Shown: positions 35,035 to 45,131, numbered from the stretch's first letter. The stretch: 64,000 bases of DNA from Qipengyuania citrea (GCF_024171405.1 NZ_JALJZT010000003.1:1-64000), one strand, 5' to 3'. A program made the numbers and translations. The notes: generated by a model from the sequence alone, not told the origin.

Positions 35035-36852
35035 TTACCCGGCCGAACGCTTCGCCCGCTTGCGCTCGTGCGGATCGAGGATCGCCTTGCGCAGGCGGAT
35101 GTTCTCGGGCGTCACTTCGACCATCTCGTCATCGTCGATATAGGCGATGGCCTGTTCCAGCGTCATCACGCGCGGCGGGGTGAGGCGGATCGAATCGTCC
35201 TTGCCGGTCGAACGGAAGTTGGTCAGCTGCTTCGACTTCATCGGGTTGACCTCGAGGTCGTCCGGCTTGGCGTTTTCGCCGATGATGATGCCTTCGTAGA
35301 TTTTCGCGCCGCCGCCGATGAACAGCTCGCCGCGTTCTTCCAGCATGTTGAGCGCGTAGGGTACGGCTTCGCCGGACACCATCGAGATCAGCACGCCGTT
35401 CTGGCGGCCTTCGATCTTGCCGCGGTAGGTGTCGTACTTTTCGTAGATGCGGTTCATGATGCCGGTGCCGCGCGTGTCGGACAGGAATTCGCCGTGATAG
35501 CCGATCAGGCCGCGCGACGGGGCGGAGAAGGTGATGCGGGTCTTGCCCTGGCCCGAGGGGCGCATTTCGGTCAGCTCGGCCTTGCGGCGCTGCATCTTCT
35601 CGACAACCGTGCCCGAATGTTCGTCATCGACGTCGATGACGACCGTTTCGAACGGCTCCATGCGCTGGCCGTTCTCTTCACGGAACAGCACGCGCGGACG
35701 GCTGATGCCGAGTTCGAAGCCTTCGCGGCGCATCGTTTCGATGAGCACGCCCAGCTGCAGTTCGCCGCGCCCGGCAACCTCGAAGCTGTCCTTGTCGGCG
35801 CTTTCGGTGATGCGGATGGCGACATTGGTTTCCGCTTCGCGATACAGGCGGTCGCGGATCATGCGGCTGGTGACCTTGCTGCCTTCGCGGCCGGCCAGCG
35901 GGCTGTCGTTGACGGCGAAACGCATGGCGAGCGTCGGCGGATCGATCGGCTGCGCTTCGATCGGCGTCTTGATCTGCGGATCGGCGATGGTGTTCGAAAC
36001 GGTCGCCTTCTCAAGCCCGGCGATGGCGATGATATCGCCCGCCTCGGCGCTTTCGACCGGCACGCGGTCGAGGCCGTCGAAGCTCAGCAGCTTGGTTGCG
36101 CGGCCGACTTCGATGACAGTGCCCTGCGCGTCGAGCGCGTGGATCGGGTCGTTGATGTTGACCGTGCCCGACTGGACGCGGCCGGTGAGCACGCGGCCCA
36201 TGAAATTGTCGCGGTCGAGCAGCGTCGCGAGGAAGCTGAACGGGGCTTCGGTATCGAGGCCCGGCGCGGGGACGTGGTCGACGATCAGCTTGAACAGCGC
36301 ATCCAGATTGCCTTCGCGCGCATGCTCGTCTTCGCTGGCGTAACCATCACGCCCCGAGGCCCACAGGCTGGGGAAGTCGAGCTGGTCGTCATTCGCATCG
36401 AGGCTGGCGAAGAGGTCGAACACTTCGTCGAGCACCGCCTGCGGGCGGGCATCGCTGCGGTCGATCTTGTTGACGACGACGATCGGGCGCAGGCCCAGGC
36501 CGAGTGCCTTGCCGGTGACGAACTTGGTCTGCGGCATCGGGCCTTCGGCGCTGTCGACCAGCAGGATCACACCATCGACCATCGAGAGAATCCGCTCGAC
36601 CTCGGCGCCGAAGTCGGCGTGGCCCGGCGTATCGACGATATTGATACGCGTGCCGTTCCATTCGACGCTGGTGCACTTGGCGAGAATCGTGATCCCGCGT
36701 TCCTTTTCCAGGTCGTTCGAATCCATCGCACGTTCTTCGACGCGCTGGTTTTCGCGGAAGGTGCCGGATTGACGGAAAAGTTGGTCGACGAGAGTTGTCT
36801 TGCCGTGGTCGACGTGGGCGATGATCGCCACGTTGCGCAGGTCGCGGGACAT
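35035..36852 (-). CDS. typA: Ribosome-associated translational GTPase TypA/BipA
   Basis: 605 residues. The GTPase core is complete: G1 AHVDHGKTTLVDQ, the G2/switch region KERGITILAKC, G3 VDTPGHADFG and G4 VVNKIDRSDARP. Domain 3/5 features of BipA follow (RGELQLGVLIETMRREGFEL, RGLIGYHGEFLSDTRGTGIM) with the C-terminal FIGGGAKIYEGIIIGENAK. TypA binds 70S ribosomes and helps late 50S assembly, particularly in cold or stress. Length matches the family. A monocistronic unit is suggested by the terminator behind it. Confidence 0.97.
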   Translation of the reverse strand: MSRDLRNVAIIAHVDHGKTTLVDQLFRQSGTFRENQRVEERAMDSNDLEKERGITILAKCTSVEWNGTRINIVDTPGHADFGAEVERILSMVDGVILLVDSAEGPMPQTKFVTGKALGLGLRPIVVVNKIDRSDARPQAVLDEVFDLFASLDANDDQLDFPSLWASGRDGYASEDEHAREGNLDALFKLIVDHVPAPGLDTEAPFSFLATLLDRDNFMGRVLTGRVQSGTVNINDPIHALDAQGTVIEVGRATKLLSFDGLDRVPVESAEAGDIIAIAGLEKATVSNTIADPQIKTPIEAQPIDPPTLAMRFAVNDSPLAGREGSKVTSRMIRDRLYREAETNVAIRITESADKDSFEVAGRGELQLGVLIETMRREGFELGISRPRVLFREENGQRMEPFETVVIDVDDEHSGTVVEKMQRRKAELTEMRPSGQGKTRITFSAPSRGLIGYHGEFLSDTRGTGIMNRIYEKYDTYRGKIEGRQNGVLISMVSGEAVPYALNMLEERGELFIGGGAKIYEGIIIGENAKPDDLEVNPMKSKQLTNFRSTGKDDSIRLTPPRVMTLEQAIAYIDDDEMVEVTPENIRLRKAILDPHERKRAKRSAG

Positions 36853-36880
36853 GGAATGTGCTTTCTGTTAGCGTGCCGTA

Positions 36881-36890
36881 GCGTTAACGC
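36881..36890. promoter_or_regulatory. Palindrome in the typA/TonB-receptor intergenic region
   Basis: GCGTTAACGC is a perfect ten-base palindrome, 29 bases upstream of the typA start, flanked by TGCCG and CGGCA outer arms. The 258-base divergent interval (36853-37110) otherwise holds the receptor's ribosome binding site, GAGAGAAGAGGACA, just before 37111. No consensus Fur or known operator could be identified. Confidence 0.3.
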
Positions 36891-37110
36891 ATGAGCGGCA
36901 CGATGCGTTTCGGGCGCGCCCCTAGCTTAGATGCTGCACTGCGACAAGCCGTTGCGGTGTAACGCGAAAGGCACAGTCGCGGCCCCCGCTGCGTCACGCG
37001 TCGGCTAAACGCTTGAGAGGGCATGCAAGTCTGGTAATCCGCCGCTCGCCTGCGTTATTTGGGGACTGCGCAGCAGACCAAAAAGACGTCTTGAGAGAAG
37101 AGGACATTTC

Positions 37111-39804
37111 ATGAAATTCAATACTTTCGGCCGCCACGCGTCCGTTCGTACCGCCCTGCTGGCCGGCGCTGCCGCGCTGGTTCTGCCCGCCGCCGCCCAG
37201 GCGCAGGACGCCGACGCTGACATCGAGGCCGACGATACCGATATCGCCGCTCCCGCCAGCGGCAATGTGATCATCGTCACCGCGACCAAGCGCGAGCAGA
37301 CGCTGCAGGAAACCCCCGTCGCGGTCAGCGTGACCACTTCCGAAGCGATCGAGCAGGCCCAGATTCGCGACGTCGCCGATCTCGCCACGCTGGTCCCCTC
37401 GCTGCGCGTCAGCCAGAACCAGAGCTCGTTCGCGACCAGCTATTCGGTCCGCGGCTTCGGCACCGATGGCAACAACATCGGCCTCGAGCCCTCGGTCGCG
37501 ATGTTCGTCGACGGCGTCTATCGCAGCCGCGCGGTGTCGCAGATCTCCGATCTTCCCGACATCCAGCGCGTCGAAGTGCTGCGCGGCCCGCAGTCCACGC
37601 TGTTCGGCAAGAACGCCAGCGCGGGCGTGATCTCGATCGTCACCAAGGAACCGCAGTTCGAATTCGGCGGCATGGTCGAAGCCAGCTACGGCAATTACGA
37701 CGCGATGGTCGTCAAGGGTTTCGTCACCGGCCCGATCAGCGATTCGGTCGCCTTCAGCGCGGGCGGCGGCATCAACAAGCGTGACGGCTACCTGACCAAT
37801 GGCGTCAATGGCGACGACATCAACGACCGCGACCGCTGGTTCACCCGCGGCCAGCTGCTGTTCGACAATGGCGGCCCGCTGCGCGTCCGCGTCATCGGCG
37901 ATTACGACAAGATCGAAGAGCGCTGCTGCGGCGTGCTCAACGTGGCGCCCTCGGCCGAAATCGGTGCGATCCAGCTGCTCGGCGGCCAGGTCAACGATTT
38001 CCGCAACAATCCCGATGGCGATGTCGTGTTCACCGATGTCGATCCGATCAACAACGTCGAGAACTACGGCATCTCGGGCCAGATCGATTACGACTTCGGC
38101 GCGCTGGGGCTGACCTCGATCACCGCCTATCGCAAGACCAAGCTCGGCGCCGACCAGGACGTCGACTTCACCAGCCTTCCGGCGGTGAGCGGGGCGAATA
38201 TCGGTGATGCCGATATCGAAACCTTCACCCAGGAACTGCGGATTGCCTCGGACTTCGACGGCCCGTTCAACTTCCTGATCGGCGGCTATTACTTCGACGA
38301 ACGCGTCGATACGTCGGATCAGATCGTTTTTGGTCCCGGCTTCCGTCCTTTCGCCGACTTGCTGCTGCAGGGTGCGACCGGCGGCACGCAGAATGTCAAT
38401 ACGCTCGAAGCCACGCTCTCGGCGCTGAACGGCACCGATTACACCGGCCAGTTCTTTGCTGAAGGCCAGGGCTTCTTCAACAACATCGTCCAGGACAACG
38501 AAGCGTTCTCGATCTTCGGCAATGTCGATTTCGAGATCACCGATCGTCTCGTGCTCACGCTTGGTGCGAACTACACCAAGGACAAGAAGCAGATCGTCAC
38601 CAATTCGACGAGCACCGATGTGTTCTCGAACATCGACCTGGTGGCCTCGGGTAACACCGCGATCTTCGCGCAGGGTCTCGCCACGCAGGTCGGCACGCTG
38701 CTCGGCCTCGGTCGTCCGGCCAGCCAGGCTGAAATCGGCGCCTTCGCCGGTGCCAACCCGGCCGCCTTCGGCCAGGTTTCGGCGGGCGTGCAGGCCTTCG
38801 CCGATGCCAACGATGCCAACCCCGCGGTGAACCCGCTGCTGGCACTGACCCCGTTCCAGTTCCTGCCGCCGATGCAGAACTGCCCGAACGCGGTTGAGGA
38901 CTGCTCGACCAATGACGACGACTGGAGCTGGAACGTCCGCCTGGCTTACGAAGTCACGCCGACGCTCAACGTCTATGCCAGCTGGGCGACCGGCTACAAG
39001 GCACCGAGCTTCAACCTGTCGCGCGACAGCCGTCCGCTCCCGGCCGACTTCGCCGCGCTGCAGGCGCAGGACCTCGCGGTCACCAACCTGCGTCCGGGCA
39101 CCCGCTTCGCCAATGCCGAGAATTCGGAAGTCTACGAAATCGGCATCAAGGGTAACTGGAGCCGTGCTGCCGCGAACCTGACCTTCTTCCAGCAGTCGAT
39201 CGAGGATTTCCAGGCGAACACCTTCACGGGTACGTCTTTCATCCTGTCGAATGCCGGCAAGCAGGAAACCTTCGGGGTCGAATTCGACGGCCAGTTCTAC
39301 GCCAGCGATGCGCTGACGCTGAGCGTCGCGATGACCTATCTCGATGCGCAGTACGACAACTTCGTCGCTTCGCCCGTGGGTGATCTTTCGGGTGAACCGG
39401 TTGCCGGCGTGCCCGAACTGTCCGCCGTCTTCGGCGCGCAGTACAACAAGGAAATCAACTCGCGCGGTGATCGTGTCATCCTGCGCGGCGATTTCTCCTA
39501 CTCGTCGCCGGTGCAGATGGTCGACGGCCTGACCAACTACATTGTGGTCGATCCGGCCACCGGTGAACGCGACTTCGGTCCGGCCCGCGCCGCGGCCGCT
39601 GCCTTCAAGCGCGAGGTCAACAGCCTCAACGCATCGTTCACCTATGCCTTCGACATGGGGCTGGAACTGACCGTGTGGGGCCGCAACCTGCTCGACGACC
39701 GGTACCTGACCACGGTCTTCCCCGCAGTGGCGCAGGGGCAGGCGATCTCGGGTTACCCGAACCAGCCGCGCACCTACGGCGTAGCCGCAAGGTTCCGCTT
39801 CTGA
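37111..39804 (+). CDS. TonB-dependent outer-membrane receptor
   Basis: 897 residues. A signal peptide (about 1-31, ending VLPAAAQAQ) is followed by a TonB box-like VIIVTATKREQTLQE. The plug domain has SYSVRGFGTDGNNIGLEPSV and VEVLRGPQSTLFGKNASAGV. The barrel follows, with WATGYKAPSFNLSRDSRPLP and a terminal aromatic end (RTYGVAARFRF). One extracellular loop (about 510-600) is Ala-rich and contains two cysteines (QNCPNAVEDCSTND). It takes up a large or scarce ligand using TonB energy; whether siderophore, sugar or other cannot be told from sequence. No transporter or enzyme genes accompany it. Confidence 0.93.
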   Translation: MKFNTFGRHASVRTALLAGAAALVLPAAAQAQDADADIEADDTDIAAPASGNVIIVTATKREQTLQETPVAVSVTTSEAIEQAQIRDVADLATLVPSLRVSQNQSSFATSYSVRGFGTDGNNIGLEPSVAMFVDGVYRSRAVSQISDLPDIQRVEVLRGPQSTLFGKNASAGVISIVTKEPQFEFGGMVEASYGNYDAMVVKGFVTGPISDSVAFSAGGGINKRDGYLTNGVNGDDINDRDRWFTRGQLLFDNGGPLRVRVIGDYDKIEERCCGVLNVAPSAEIGAIQLLGGQVNDFRNNPDGDVVFTDVDPINNVENYGISGQIDYDFGALGLTSITAYRKTKLGADQDVDFTSLPAVSGANIGDADIETFTQELRIASDFDGPFNFLIGGYYFDERVDTSDQIVFGPGFRPFADLLLQGATGGTQNVNTLEATLSALNGTDYTGQFFAEGQGFFNNIVQDNEAFSIFGNVDFEITDRLVLTLGANYTKDKKQIVTNSTSTDVFSNIDLVASGNTAIFAQGLATQVGTLLGLGRPASQAEIGAFAGANPAAFGQVSAGVQAFADANDANPAVNPLLALTPFQFLPPMQNCPNAVEDCSTNDDDWSWNVRLAYEVTPTLNVYASWATGYKAPSFNLSRDSRPLPADFAALQAQDLAVTNLRPGTRFANAENSEVYEIGIKGNWSRAAANLTFFQQSIEDFQANTFTGTSFILSNAGKQETFGVEFDGQFYASDALTLSVAMTYLDAQYDNFVASPVGDLSGEPVAGVPELSAVFGAQYNKEINSRGDRVILRGDFSYSSPVQMVDGLTNYIVVDPATGERDFGPARAAAAAFKREVNSLNASFTYAFDMGLELTVWGRNLLDDRYLTTVFPAVAQGQAISGYPNQPRTYGVAARFRF

Positions 39805-39828
39805 TCGAAGCCGGCATCTAGAAAAGGG

Positions 39829-39855
39829 AAGGGGGCCTGCGGGCCCCCTTTTCTT
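39829..39855 (+). terminator. Rho-independent terminator after the TonB receptor
   Basis: AAGGGGGCC, a four-base loop TGCG, then GGCCCCCTT gives a nine-pair stem followed by TTCTTTT. It is 24 bases after the stop. The remaining bases up to 40048 hold no gene that I can support. Confidence 0.85.
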
Positions 39856-40048
39856 TTGGCTGAAGCGTGTAGCTCGGCGAAGGTCATGACATACCCGCCG
39901 CCATTCGCGCCGCGGGGGCTAACCGCCAAGCATTGCCGCCGAGCCGCAACTCGCGACGTTCTATCACACGATGGGTGCGAGGCGTGCCTTCGGTATCGAT
40001 CTCGGGACGTAGCTTGCCGCCTCGACGCTACGAGGTCGGCGCCGCCGC

Positions 40049-42556
40049 CTAGAGCGCGCGCAATGCCTGTGCGGGCTTGGCCCGGAGCAGCGGCAGCGAG
40101 GCGCTCAGCGCGAAGGCCAGCACCACGCCAATGCCGAGACCCAGCACGGCGAGCACCACGCTCCAGTCGGGCAGCCAGTCAAATTCGAACAGCTGGGTGA
40201 CCACCAGCCATGCGGCCAGGCTACCGATGCCCAGCGCGACCAGCGCGAGCGCGGCGGCAAGCGCGCTGTATTCGATAAGCTGCATCAGCAGGATCTGTCG
40301 CCGGTCGGCGCCCAGCACGCGCAGGACCACCGTATCGTAGGTCCGCGCCGCGCGCGCGGCGGCAATCGCGCCCAGCAGCACCGCGAGGCCCGCCAGGACC
40401 GCGACACTGGCTGCGGCGAGCGTGGCCAGCCCGACCTGTTCGAGGATCGTGCGCGCCTGTTCCAGTACCCCGCCGACTTCGATGACCGAGGCCGAGGGCA
40501 GCGCCGCGACCAGCGCCTGGAGCAGTGGGCCCGTGGGCGTGCCGGGGCTCAGTTCAACGGTCGCGGCCAGATTGTGCGGCGCATCGCTGATCGCATTGGG
40601 GCTGAGTACGAAGACATAGTTGAAGCCCAGGCTTTCCCAGTCGATCCGGCGCAGGCTGGCGATCCGCGCGGTGCGTTCGACCCCGAGGATGCCGAAGGTC
40701 AGCATGTCGCCCACTTCCAGCCCGGCAGCCTCGGCGAAATCGGCATCGATCGAAACCAGCGGTTCGCCTCCGTAGAACGGCCCCCACCATTCGCCCTCGG
40801 TCAGTTCATTGCCCTCGGGCAAGCGATCGGCATAGGTCAGCCCGCGCTCGCCGCGTAGTGCCCAGGCGCCGTCGGGAATATCCTCCAGCGCGGATGTACG
40901 GGTCATCGCCCCCTCGCGGCCGAAGGCGAGCACTGCGCCGCGCAGCGCGGGAACGGTGCGCCAGTTGGCATCGGGATCGGCCTCGCGCACCAATGTCTCG
41001 AACTCGGTCACCTGGTCGCGCGGGATATCGAGCACGAAATAGTCGGGCGCGCGGTCGGGTACGCGCTTGGCGATATTGCCGTCGATCGCGCTCTGCACGG
41101 CAGCCAGCAACACAAACGCGGCAAGTCCGAAGCCGAGCGCGGTAACCAGCGCACCGGTCGATGATCCGGGCCGGTGGAGGTTTGCCAGCGCATTGCGCGC
41201 GACCGGGCTATGCGGGCGCGGAAGCGATGCGGCGACCTTGCGGATACCCCAGCCCAGCAATGCGAGCAGGCCAAGCACCGCCGCCGCCCCGGCAAGGAAG
41301 CCGCCCGACAGCAGCGGGTTCTCGGCAGTCAGCAGCGCCAGCGCGACGATTGCGGCGAGCCCGCCGCCGACCAGCAGGAGGGCCTGCGGATCGCGGGCGA
41401 GCGGGGCGACGCGTGCGCGCATCAGTGCCATGGCGGGAAAATGGCGCGCGCGCAGCAGCGGGGGGGCGGCGAAGACCAGCGCCACCAGCATGCCATAGGC
41501 GAGCGCGAGCAGCAGCGCGCCGGGATCGATCACGACCCCGCTCGATACGGGCAATAGCCCTTCGAGTGCGCGCGCGAGCAGCGGCACGGCAGCCACGCCC
41601 ACGGCGATCCCCGCAAGGCTCCCGACCAGCGCGGCAGCGACGATCTGCAGCGCATAGATACGCGCGATATCGCCGCTCGACGCGCCAAGGATCTTGAGCG
41701 TGGCGATGCCCTGGCGCCGGGCGTCGAGATAGGAGGTCACGCCGCCGCCGATGCCGATCCCGGCAATGACTAGTGCGGCGAGGCCGACCAGCGTGAGAAA
41801 TTCGCTCATTCGGTCGACGAAGCGGTCGGTCCCCGGTGCGGCGCGGTCGGCGGTGTCGATATCGAACCCGGCTTCGGGAAAGCGGTCTTCCAGCGCTTCT
41901 TCGACGTCCGCGGCATCGCGCGCCTGCGCGAAACGGACGCGGGTTTTGGACTGGTACATCGAACCGGGCGCGATCAGCCCGGCGCGCGCCGGCAATTCCT
42001 CGGCCACGATGATGGTCGGTCCCAGCTGGAACCCTTCGCCCAGCCGGTCGGGTTCGTCGGCGATGATCCCGCCCACGCCAAGCGTCTCGGTCCCGATAGC
42101 GATACTGTCGCCGGGCGCCACGCCCAGCCGGTCGGCCGCGCCCTGCGACAGCCACGCCTCGTCAGGTGCGGGGGCGCCGACCGCGCGGCCATCGGCCAGC
42201 GTCAGCGTGCCATAGAGCGGGTAGGCAGCATCGACCGCCTTCAGTTCGATCGGGGCCGCCTGGTCGTCATAGCGCGCCATTGCCTGCATCCGCGTGCCCG
42301 CGGATACCTCGCCATACTCCTCCAGCGCGGCGCGTTCGGTCTCGTCGAGCGAACGCTGCCACAATTCCACCTGGAGGTCCCCGCCGAGATATTCGCGGCC
42401 ATTGGCCTCGATCTCGCCCTCGATCGCGGCGGTCAGCGACCCGATCGCGGCCAGCGCGCCAGTGCCGAGGAACAGGCAGACCAGCAGCAGCCGCAGCCCC
42501 CGGAAACGCGCATTGAGATCGCGTCGCGCGATACGCCAGGCGGTCGCCCAGCTCAT
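40049..42556 (-). CDS. ABC transporter permease, YbbP/FtsX-like
   Basis: 835 residues. One N-terminal membrane helix (LLLVCLFLGTGALAAIGSL), a large periplasmic domain, then FtsX-type helices in two sets (about 255-430 and 470-500) and a final set (about 705-830), giving the duplicated MacB/FtsX-like layout of YbbP. It should form an inner-membrane complex with the ATPase encoded upstream; their genes overlap by ATGA. With the divergent esterase this reproduces the tesA-ybbAP arrangement of E. coli. The transported substrate is unknown. Confidence 0.87.
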   Translation of the reverse strand: MSWATAWRIARRDLNARFRGLRLLLVCLFLGTGALAAIGSLTAAIEGEIEANGREYLGGDLQVELWQRSLDETERAALEEYGEVSAGTRMQAMARYDDQAAPIELKAVDAAYPLYGTLTLADGRAVGAPAPDEAWLSQGAADRLGVAPGDSIAIGTETLGVGGIIADEPDRLGEGFQLGPTIIVAEELPARAGLIAPGSMYQSKTRVRFAQARDAADVEEALEDRFPEAGFDIDTADRAAPGTDRFVDRMSEFLTLVGLAALVIAGIGIGGGVTSYLDARRQGIATLKILGASSGDIARIYALQIVAAALVGSLAGIAVGVAAVPLLARALEGLLPVSSGVVIDPGALLLALAYGMLVALVFAAPPLLRARHFPAMALMRARVAPLARDPQALLLVGGGLAAIVALALLTAENPLLSGGFLAGAAAVLGLLALLGWGIRKVAASLPRPHSPVARNALANLHRPGSSTGALVTALGFGLAAFVLLAAVQSAIDGNIAKRVPDRAPDYFVLDIPRDQVTEFETLVREADPDANWRTVPALRGAVLAFGREGAMTRTSALEDIPDGAWALRGERGLTYADRLPEGNELTEGEWWGPFYGGEPLVSIDADFAEAAGLEVGDMLTFGILGVERTARIASLRRIDWESLGFNYVFVLSPNAISDAPHNLAATVELSPGTPTGPLLQALVAALPSASVIEVGGVLEQARTILEQVGLATLAAASVAVLAGLAVLLGAIAAARAARTYDTVVLRVLGADRRQILLMQLIEYSALAAALALVALGIGSLAAWLVVTQLFEFDWLPDWSVVLAVLGLGIGVVLAFALSASLPLLRAKPAQALRAL

Positions 42557-43242
42557 GCGGCGGTGTCGCTGGCGATGCGTCCGTCGGCGAGTTGCAGCAC
42601 GCGCTCGCAATGGTCGGCCAGTTCGGGGTCGTGCGTGATGACCAGCAGCGTGGCCCCGGTTTCGGCGCGCCGTGCGAACAGCAGTTCGACGATTTCATGT
42701 CCGGTGGCGACATCGAGATTGCCGGTCGGTTCGTCGGCGAAGATCAGGTCGGGTCGCGCGGCGGTGGCGCGGGCGATCGCCACGCGCTGCTGCTCGCCGC
42801 CCGACAGTTGCTGCGGATAATGGTCGAGCCGGTGGCCGAGCCCGACCGCTTCGAGTTCGGCGCGGGCGCGCGCCTGCGCATCGCTTTCGCCCGCCAGTTC
42901 CATCGGCGTGGCGACATTCTCGACCGCGGTCATGGTGGGCAGCAGGTGGAACGCCTGCAGCACGATCCCGATCCGCCCGCGGCGCGCATGCGCCAGCGCG
43001 TCCTCGTCCATCGCGGCAAAGTTCTCGCCCGCCACCTGCAGCGTGCCGCCGCTGGCGCGTTCGAGGCCCGAGAGCACGGCCATCAGCGAGCTTTTGCCCG
43101 AGCCCGAGGGGCCGAGGAGCGCCACGGTCGATCCGCGCGCGATATCGAGGTCGATCCCGCGCAGGATCTCGACCGGCGCTTCGCTGGTGCCGAGGGTGAG
43201 GGTGAGGTTGCGGGCGGAAATCGCGGCTTGAGAGTTGGTCAC
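42553..43242 (-). CDS. ABC transporter ATP-binding protein, YbbA-like
   Basis: 229 residues with Walker A LLGPSGSGKSSLMAVLSG, Q-loop IGIVLQAFHLLPTM, signature LSGGEQQRVAIARA, Walker B LIFADEPTGNLD and the H-loop ITHD. This is the MacB/LolD-type nucleotide-binding subgroup and fits the FtsX-like permease that follows. The start is GTG: 43242 is used, and a second GTG at 43275 lies 11 codons upstream. It begins 47 bases from the divergent esterase. Confidence 0.9.
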   Translation of the reverse strand: MTNSQAAISARNLTLTLGTSEAPVEILRGIDLDIARGSTVALLGPSGSGKSSLMAVLSGLERASGGTLQVAGENFAAMDEDALAHARRGRIGIVLQAFHLLPTMTAVENVATPMELAGESDAQARARAELEAVGLGHRLDHYPQQLSGGEQQRVAIARATAARPDLIFADEPTGNLDVATGHEIVELLFARRAETGATLLVITHDPELADHCERVLQLADGRIASDTAA

Positions 43243-43289
43243 CTTGCTGCGATGGCATGCGGCCCAGTGTTGCACAAGGAATCTCGCCG

Positions 43290-43994
43290 ATGCGTCTCGG
43301 GCCTTTGTCGATCATGCTCCTCGCCTTCGGGCTGGCCGCCTGCGGCGGTGCGGACGAGGTGACCGAAGCACCGGGGCCTGCGCGGGACGCGGTGTCGGCG
43401 CCTGCCACGGATGTGGTGGTAGAGGGCCCCGAACGCCGCATCCTCGCGTTCGGCGACAGCCTGTTCGCAGGCTACGGGCTGGAAGAGCAGCAGGGCTATC
43501 CCGAGCAGCTCGAGGCGGGGCTGCGCGAGCGCGGCATCAACGCGCGCGTGGTGGATGCGGGCGTGTCGGGCGATACCAGCGCGGCGGGGCGCCAGCGGCT
43601 CGCCTTTACGCTCGATGCGCAAGCCACCTCGCCCGACCTCGTCATCCTCGAACTGGGCGGCAACGACATGCTGCGGGGAATCCAGCCCGAGCAGACCCGC
43701 GCCAATTTCGCGGCCATGCTCGACGAACTGCGCACGCGCGGTATCCCGGTGCTGGTGATGGGGATGCGCTCGCCGCCCAATTACGGCAGCGAGTACCAGC
43801 AGCAGTTCGACAGCCTCTATGGCGAGCTGGCGGAGCAATATGACGCGGCGCTGGTGCCGTTCTGGCTCGACAGCATCTATGAAGACCGCAGCATGTTCCT
43901 GCCCGATCGCATCCATCCGACCGCGGCGGGGATCGCGGCGCTGGTCGATGATACGGTGGACGACGTCGAAGCCGCGCTGCCGCCTGCTTCCTAG
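43290..43994 (+). CDS. tesA: TesA-like SGNH esterase/thioesterase lipoprotein
   Basis: 234 residues. MRLGPLSIMLLAFGLAAC is a lipoprotein signal. SGNH blocks are in order: RRILAFGDSLFAGYG with the nucleophile serine, VDAGVSGDTSAAGR (Gly), LVILELGGNDMLRG (Asn) and the C-terminal DRIHPTAAG with Asp and His. TesA acts in the periplasm as acyl-thioesterase, arylesterase and lysophospholipase. The position divergent to the ABC pair is conserved. The ATG at 43290 is chosen so that the signal peptide is N-terminal. The stop overlaps the convergent recF stop by four bases (CTAG). Confidence 0.9.
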   Translation: MRLGPLSIMLLAFGLAACGGADEVTEAPGPARDAVSAPATDVVVEGPERRILAFGDSLFAGYGLEEQQGYPEQLEAGLRERGINARVVDAGVSGDTSAAGRQRLAFTLDAQATSPDLVILELGGNDMLRGIQPEQTRANFAAMLDELRTRGIPVLVMGMRSPPNYGSEYQQQFDSLYGELAEQYDAALVPFWLDSIYEDRSMFLPDRIHPTAAGIAALVDDTVDDVEAALPPAS

Positions 43995-45070
43995 ACGCGC
44001 TCGACCGCGCCCGCGCCGACGCGCCATACGGCGGCTTCTTCCGCGATCGTGCTGAAGGGGGCTGCCTCGGTGCCCGTCATCCACACTTGCGCGCCGCTGC
44101 CGCGCAATTGCTCGAACAGCGCCGCGCGGCGAACCGGGTCGAGATGCGCGGCGACCTCGTCGAGCAGCAGCAGCCCGGCGCGTCCCTGCGCGGCCAGGCC
44201 CGCATGGGCGAGGGTGATCGCGACCAGCATGGCCTTCTGTTCGCCGGTCGAGCTTTGCGCGGCGGGCACGCGCTTGGCGGCATGGACCACCTCCAACTCG
44301 TCGCGATGCGGCCCCGCCAGCGTGCGCTGCGCCGCGCGGTCGCGCGCGCGGTTGTCGAATAGCGCCTGCGACAGCCCGTCGGCATGGTCGGGCGCACCGG
44401 GTGCATAGGTAAGGGCGGGGCGCGCAAAGGGTTCGGCGGGCATTTCGGCAAGCCGCACCGCCAGCGTTTCGACCAGCCGCGCGCGGCCGCGCATCAGCGC
44501 CGCGCCATGCGGGACCATCTGCGCCTCGATCGCATCGAGCCACGCGCCTTCGGGTTCGCGCCGGTCAGCGAGCAATCGGTTGCGTTCGCGCAAGGCGGCT
44601 TCATAGCGGGCGGCATGGCTGGCATGCGCGGGGTCGAGCGCCAGCGCCAGGCGGTCCATATACCGCCGCCGGTCGCCGGCCGGACCGGTGAACAGGCCGT
44701 CCATCGCAGGTGTCAGCCAGGTCACCGCCAGCCATTCGCCCAGACCCGTAGCGCTGCTTTCCGCGCCATTGATCCGCACCCGGCGGCGGCCCGGGTTGGC
44801 GCTGTCCATATAGGTGCCGAGGCGAAGCGGCGCATCGTCCTGCCGCAGGTCGGCGCCGATGCGGAAGCCTGTGCTGCTGTCGCTACGCATCATGTCGCCG
44901 AGCGCGGCGCGCCGCAGCCCGCGTCCGGGTGCGAGCAGCGAGAGCGCCTCGAGGATATTGGTCTTGCCCGCTCCGTTTTCGCCCACCAGCAGGTTGAACT
45001 GCGCGGTTTCGCCCAGCTCGGTCGCGGCGTGGTTGCGGAAGTCGATGAGTGAGATGCGGTCGAGCGCCAT
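43991..45070 (-). CDS. recF: DNA replication and repair protein RecF
   Basis: 359 residues. Walker A is FNLLVGENGAGKTNILEALS, followed by GRGLRRAALGDMM; the ABC-type signature region is PAAQSSTGEQKAMLVAITLA and Walker B is GLLLLDEVAAHLD. RecF loads RecA at gaps with RecO and RecR. It is not next to dnaN or gyrB, as is common in alphaproteobacteria. It is divergent from the small-peptide operon with 228 bases between starts. Confidence 0.95.
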   Translation of the reverse strand: MALDRISLIDFRNHAATELGETAQFNLLVGENGAGKTNILEALSLLAPGRGLRRAALGDMMRSDSSTGFRIGADLRQDDAPLRLGTYMDSANPGRRRVRINGAESSATGLGEWLAVTWLTPAMDGLFTGPAGDRRRYMDRLALALDPAHASHAARYEAALRERNRLLADRREPEGAWLDAIEAQMVPHGAALMRGRARLVETLAVRLAEMPAEPFARPALTYAPGAPDHADGLSQALFDNRARDRAAQRTLAGPHRDELEVVHAAKRVPAAQSSTGEQKAMLVAITLAHAGLAAQGRAGLLLLDEVAAHLDPVRRAALFEQLRGSGAQVWMTGTEAAPFSTIAEEAAVWRVGAGAVERV

Positions 45071-45131
45071 GGGTCGGCTGGCGATAGCGCGGGCGCGCGG
45101 ACCCCGCTACTCGAAAGGCGCATATCCAACA

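Noticed and set aside
39851-40048. Possible small gene or tRNA between the TonB receptor terminator and the ABC permease
   Set aside because: No tRNA cloverleaf, ribosome binding site or coding-like codon pattern was found.
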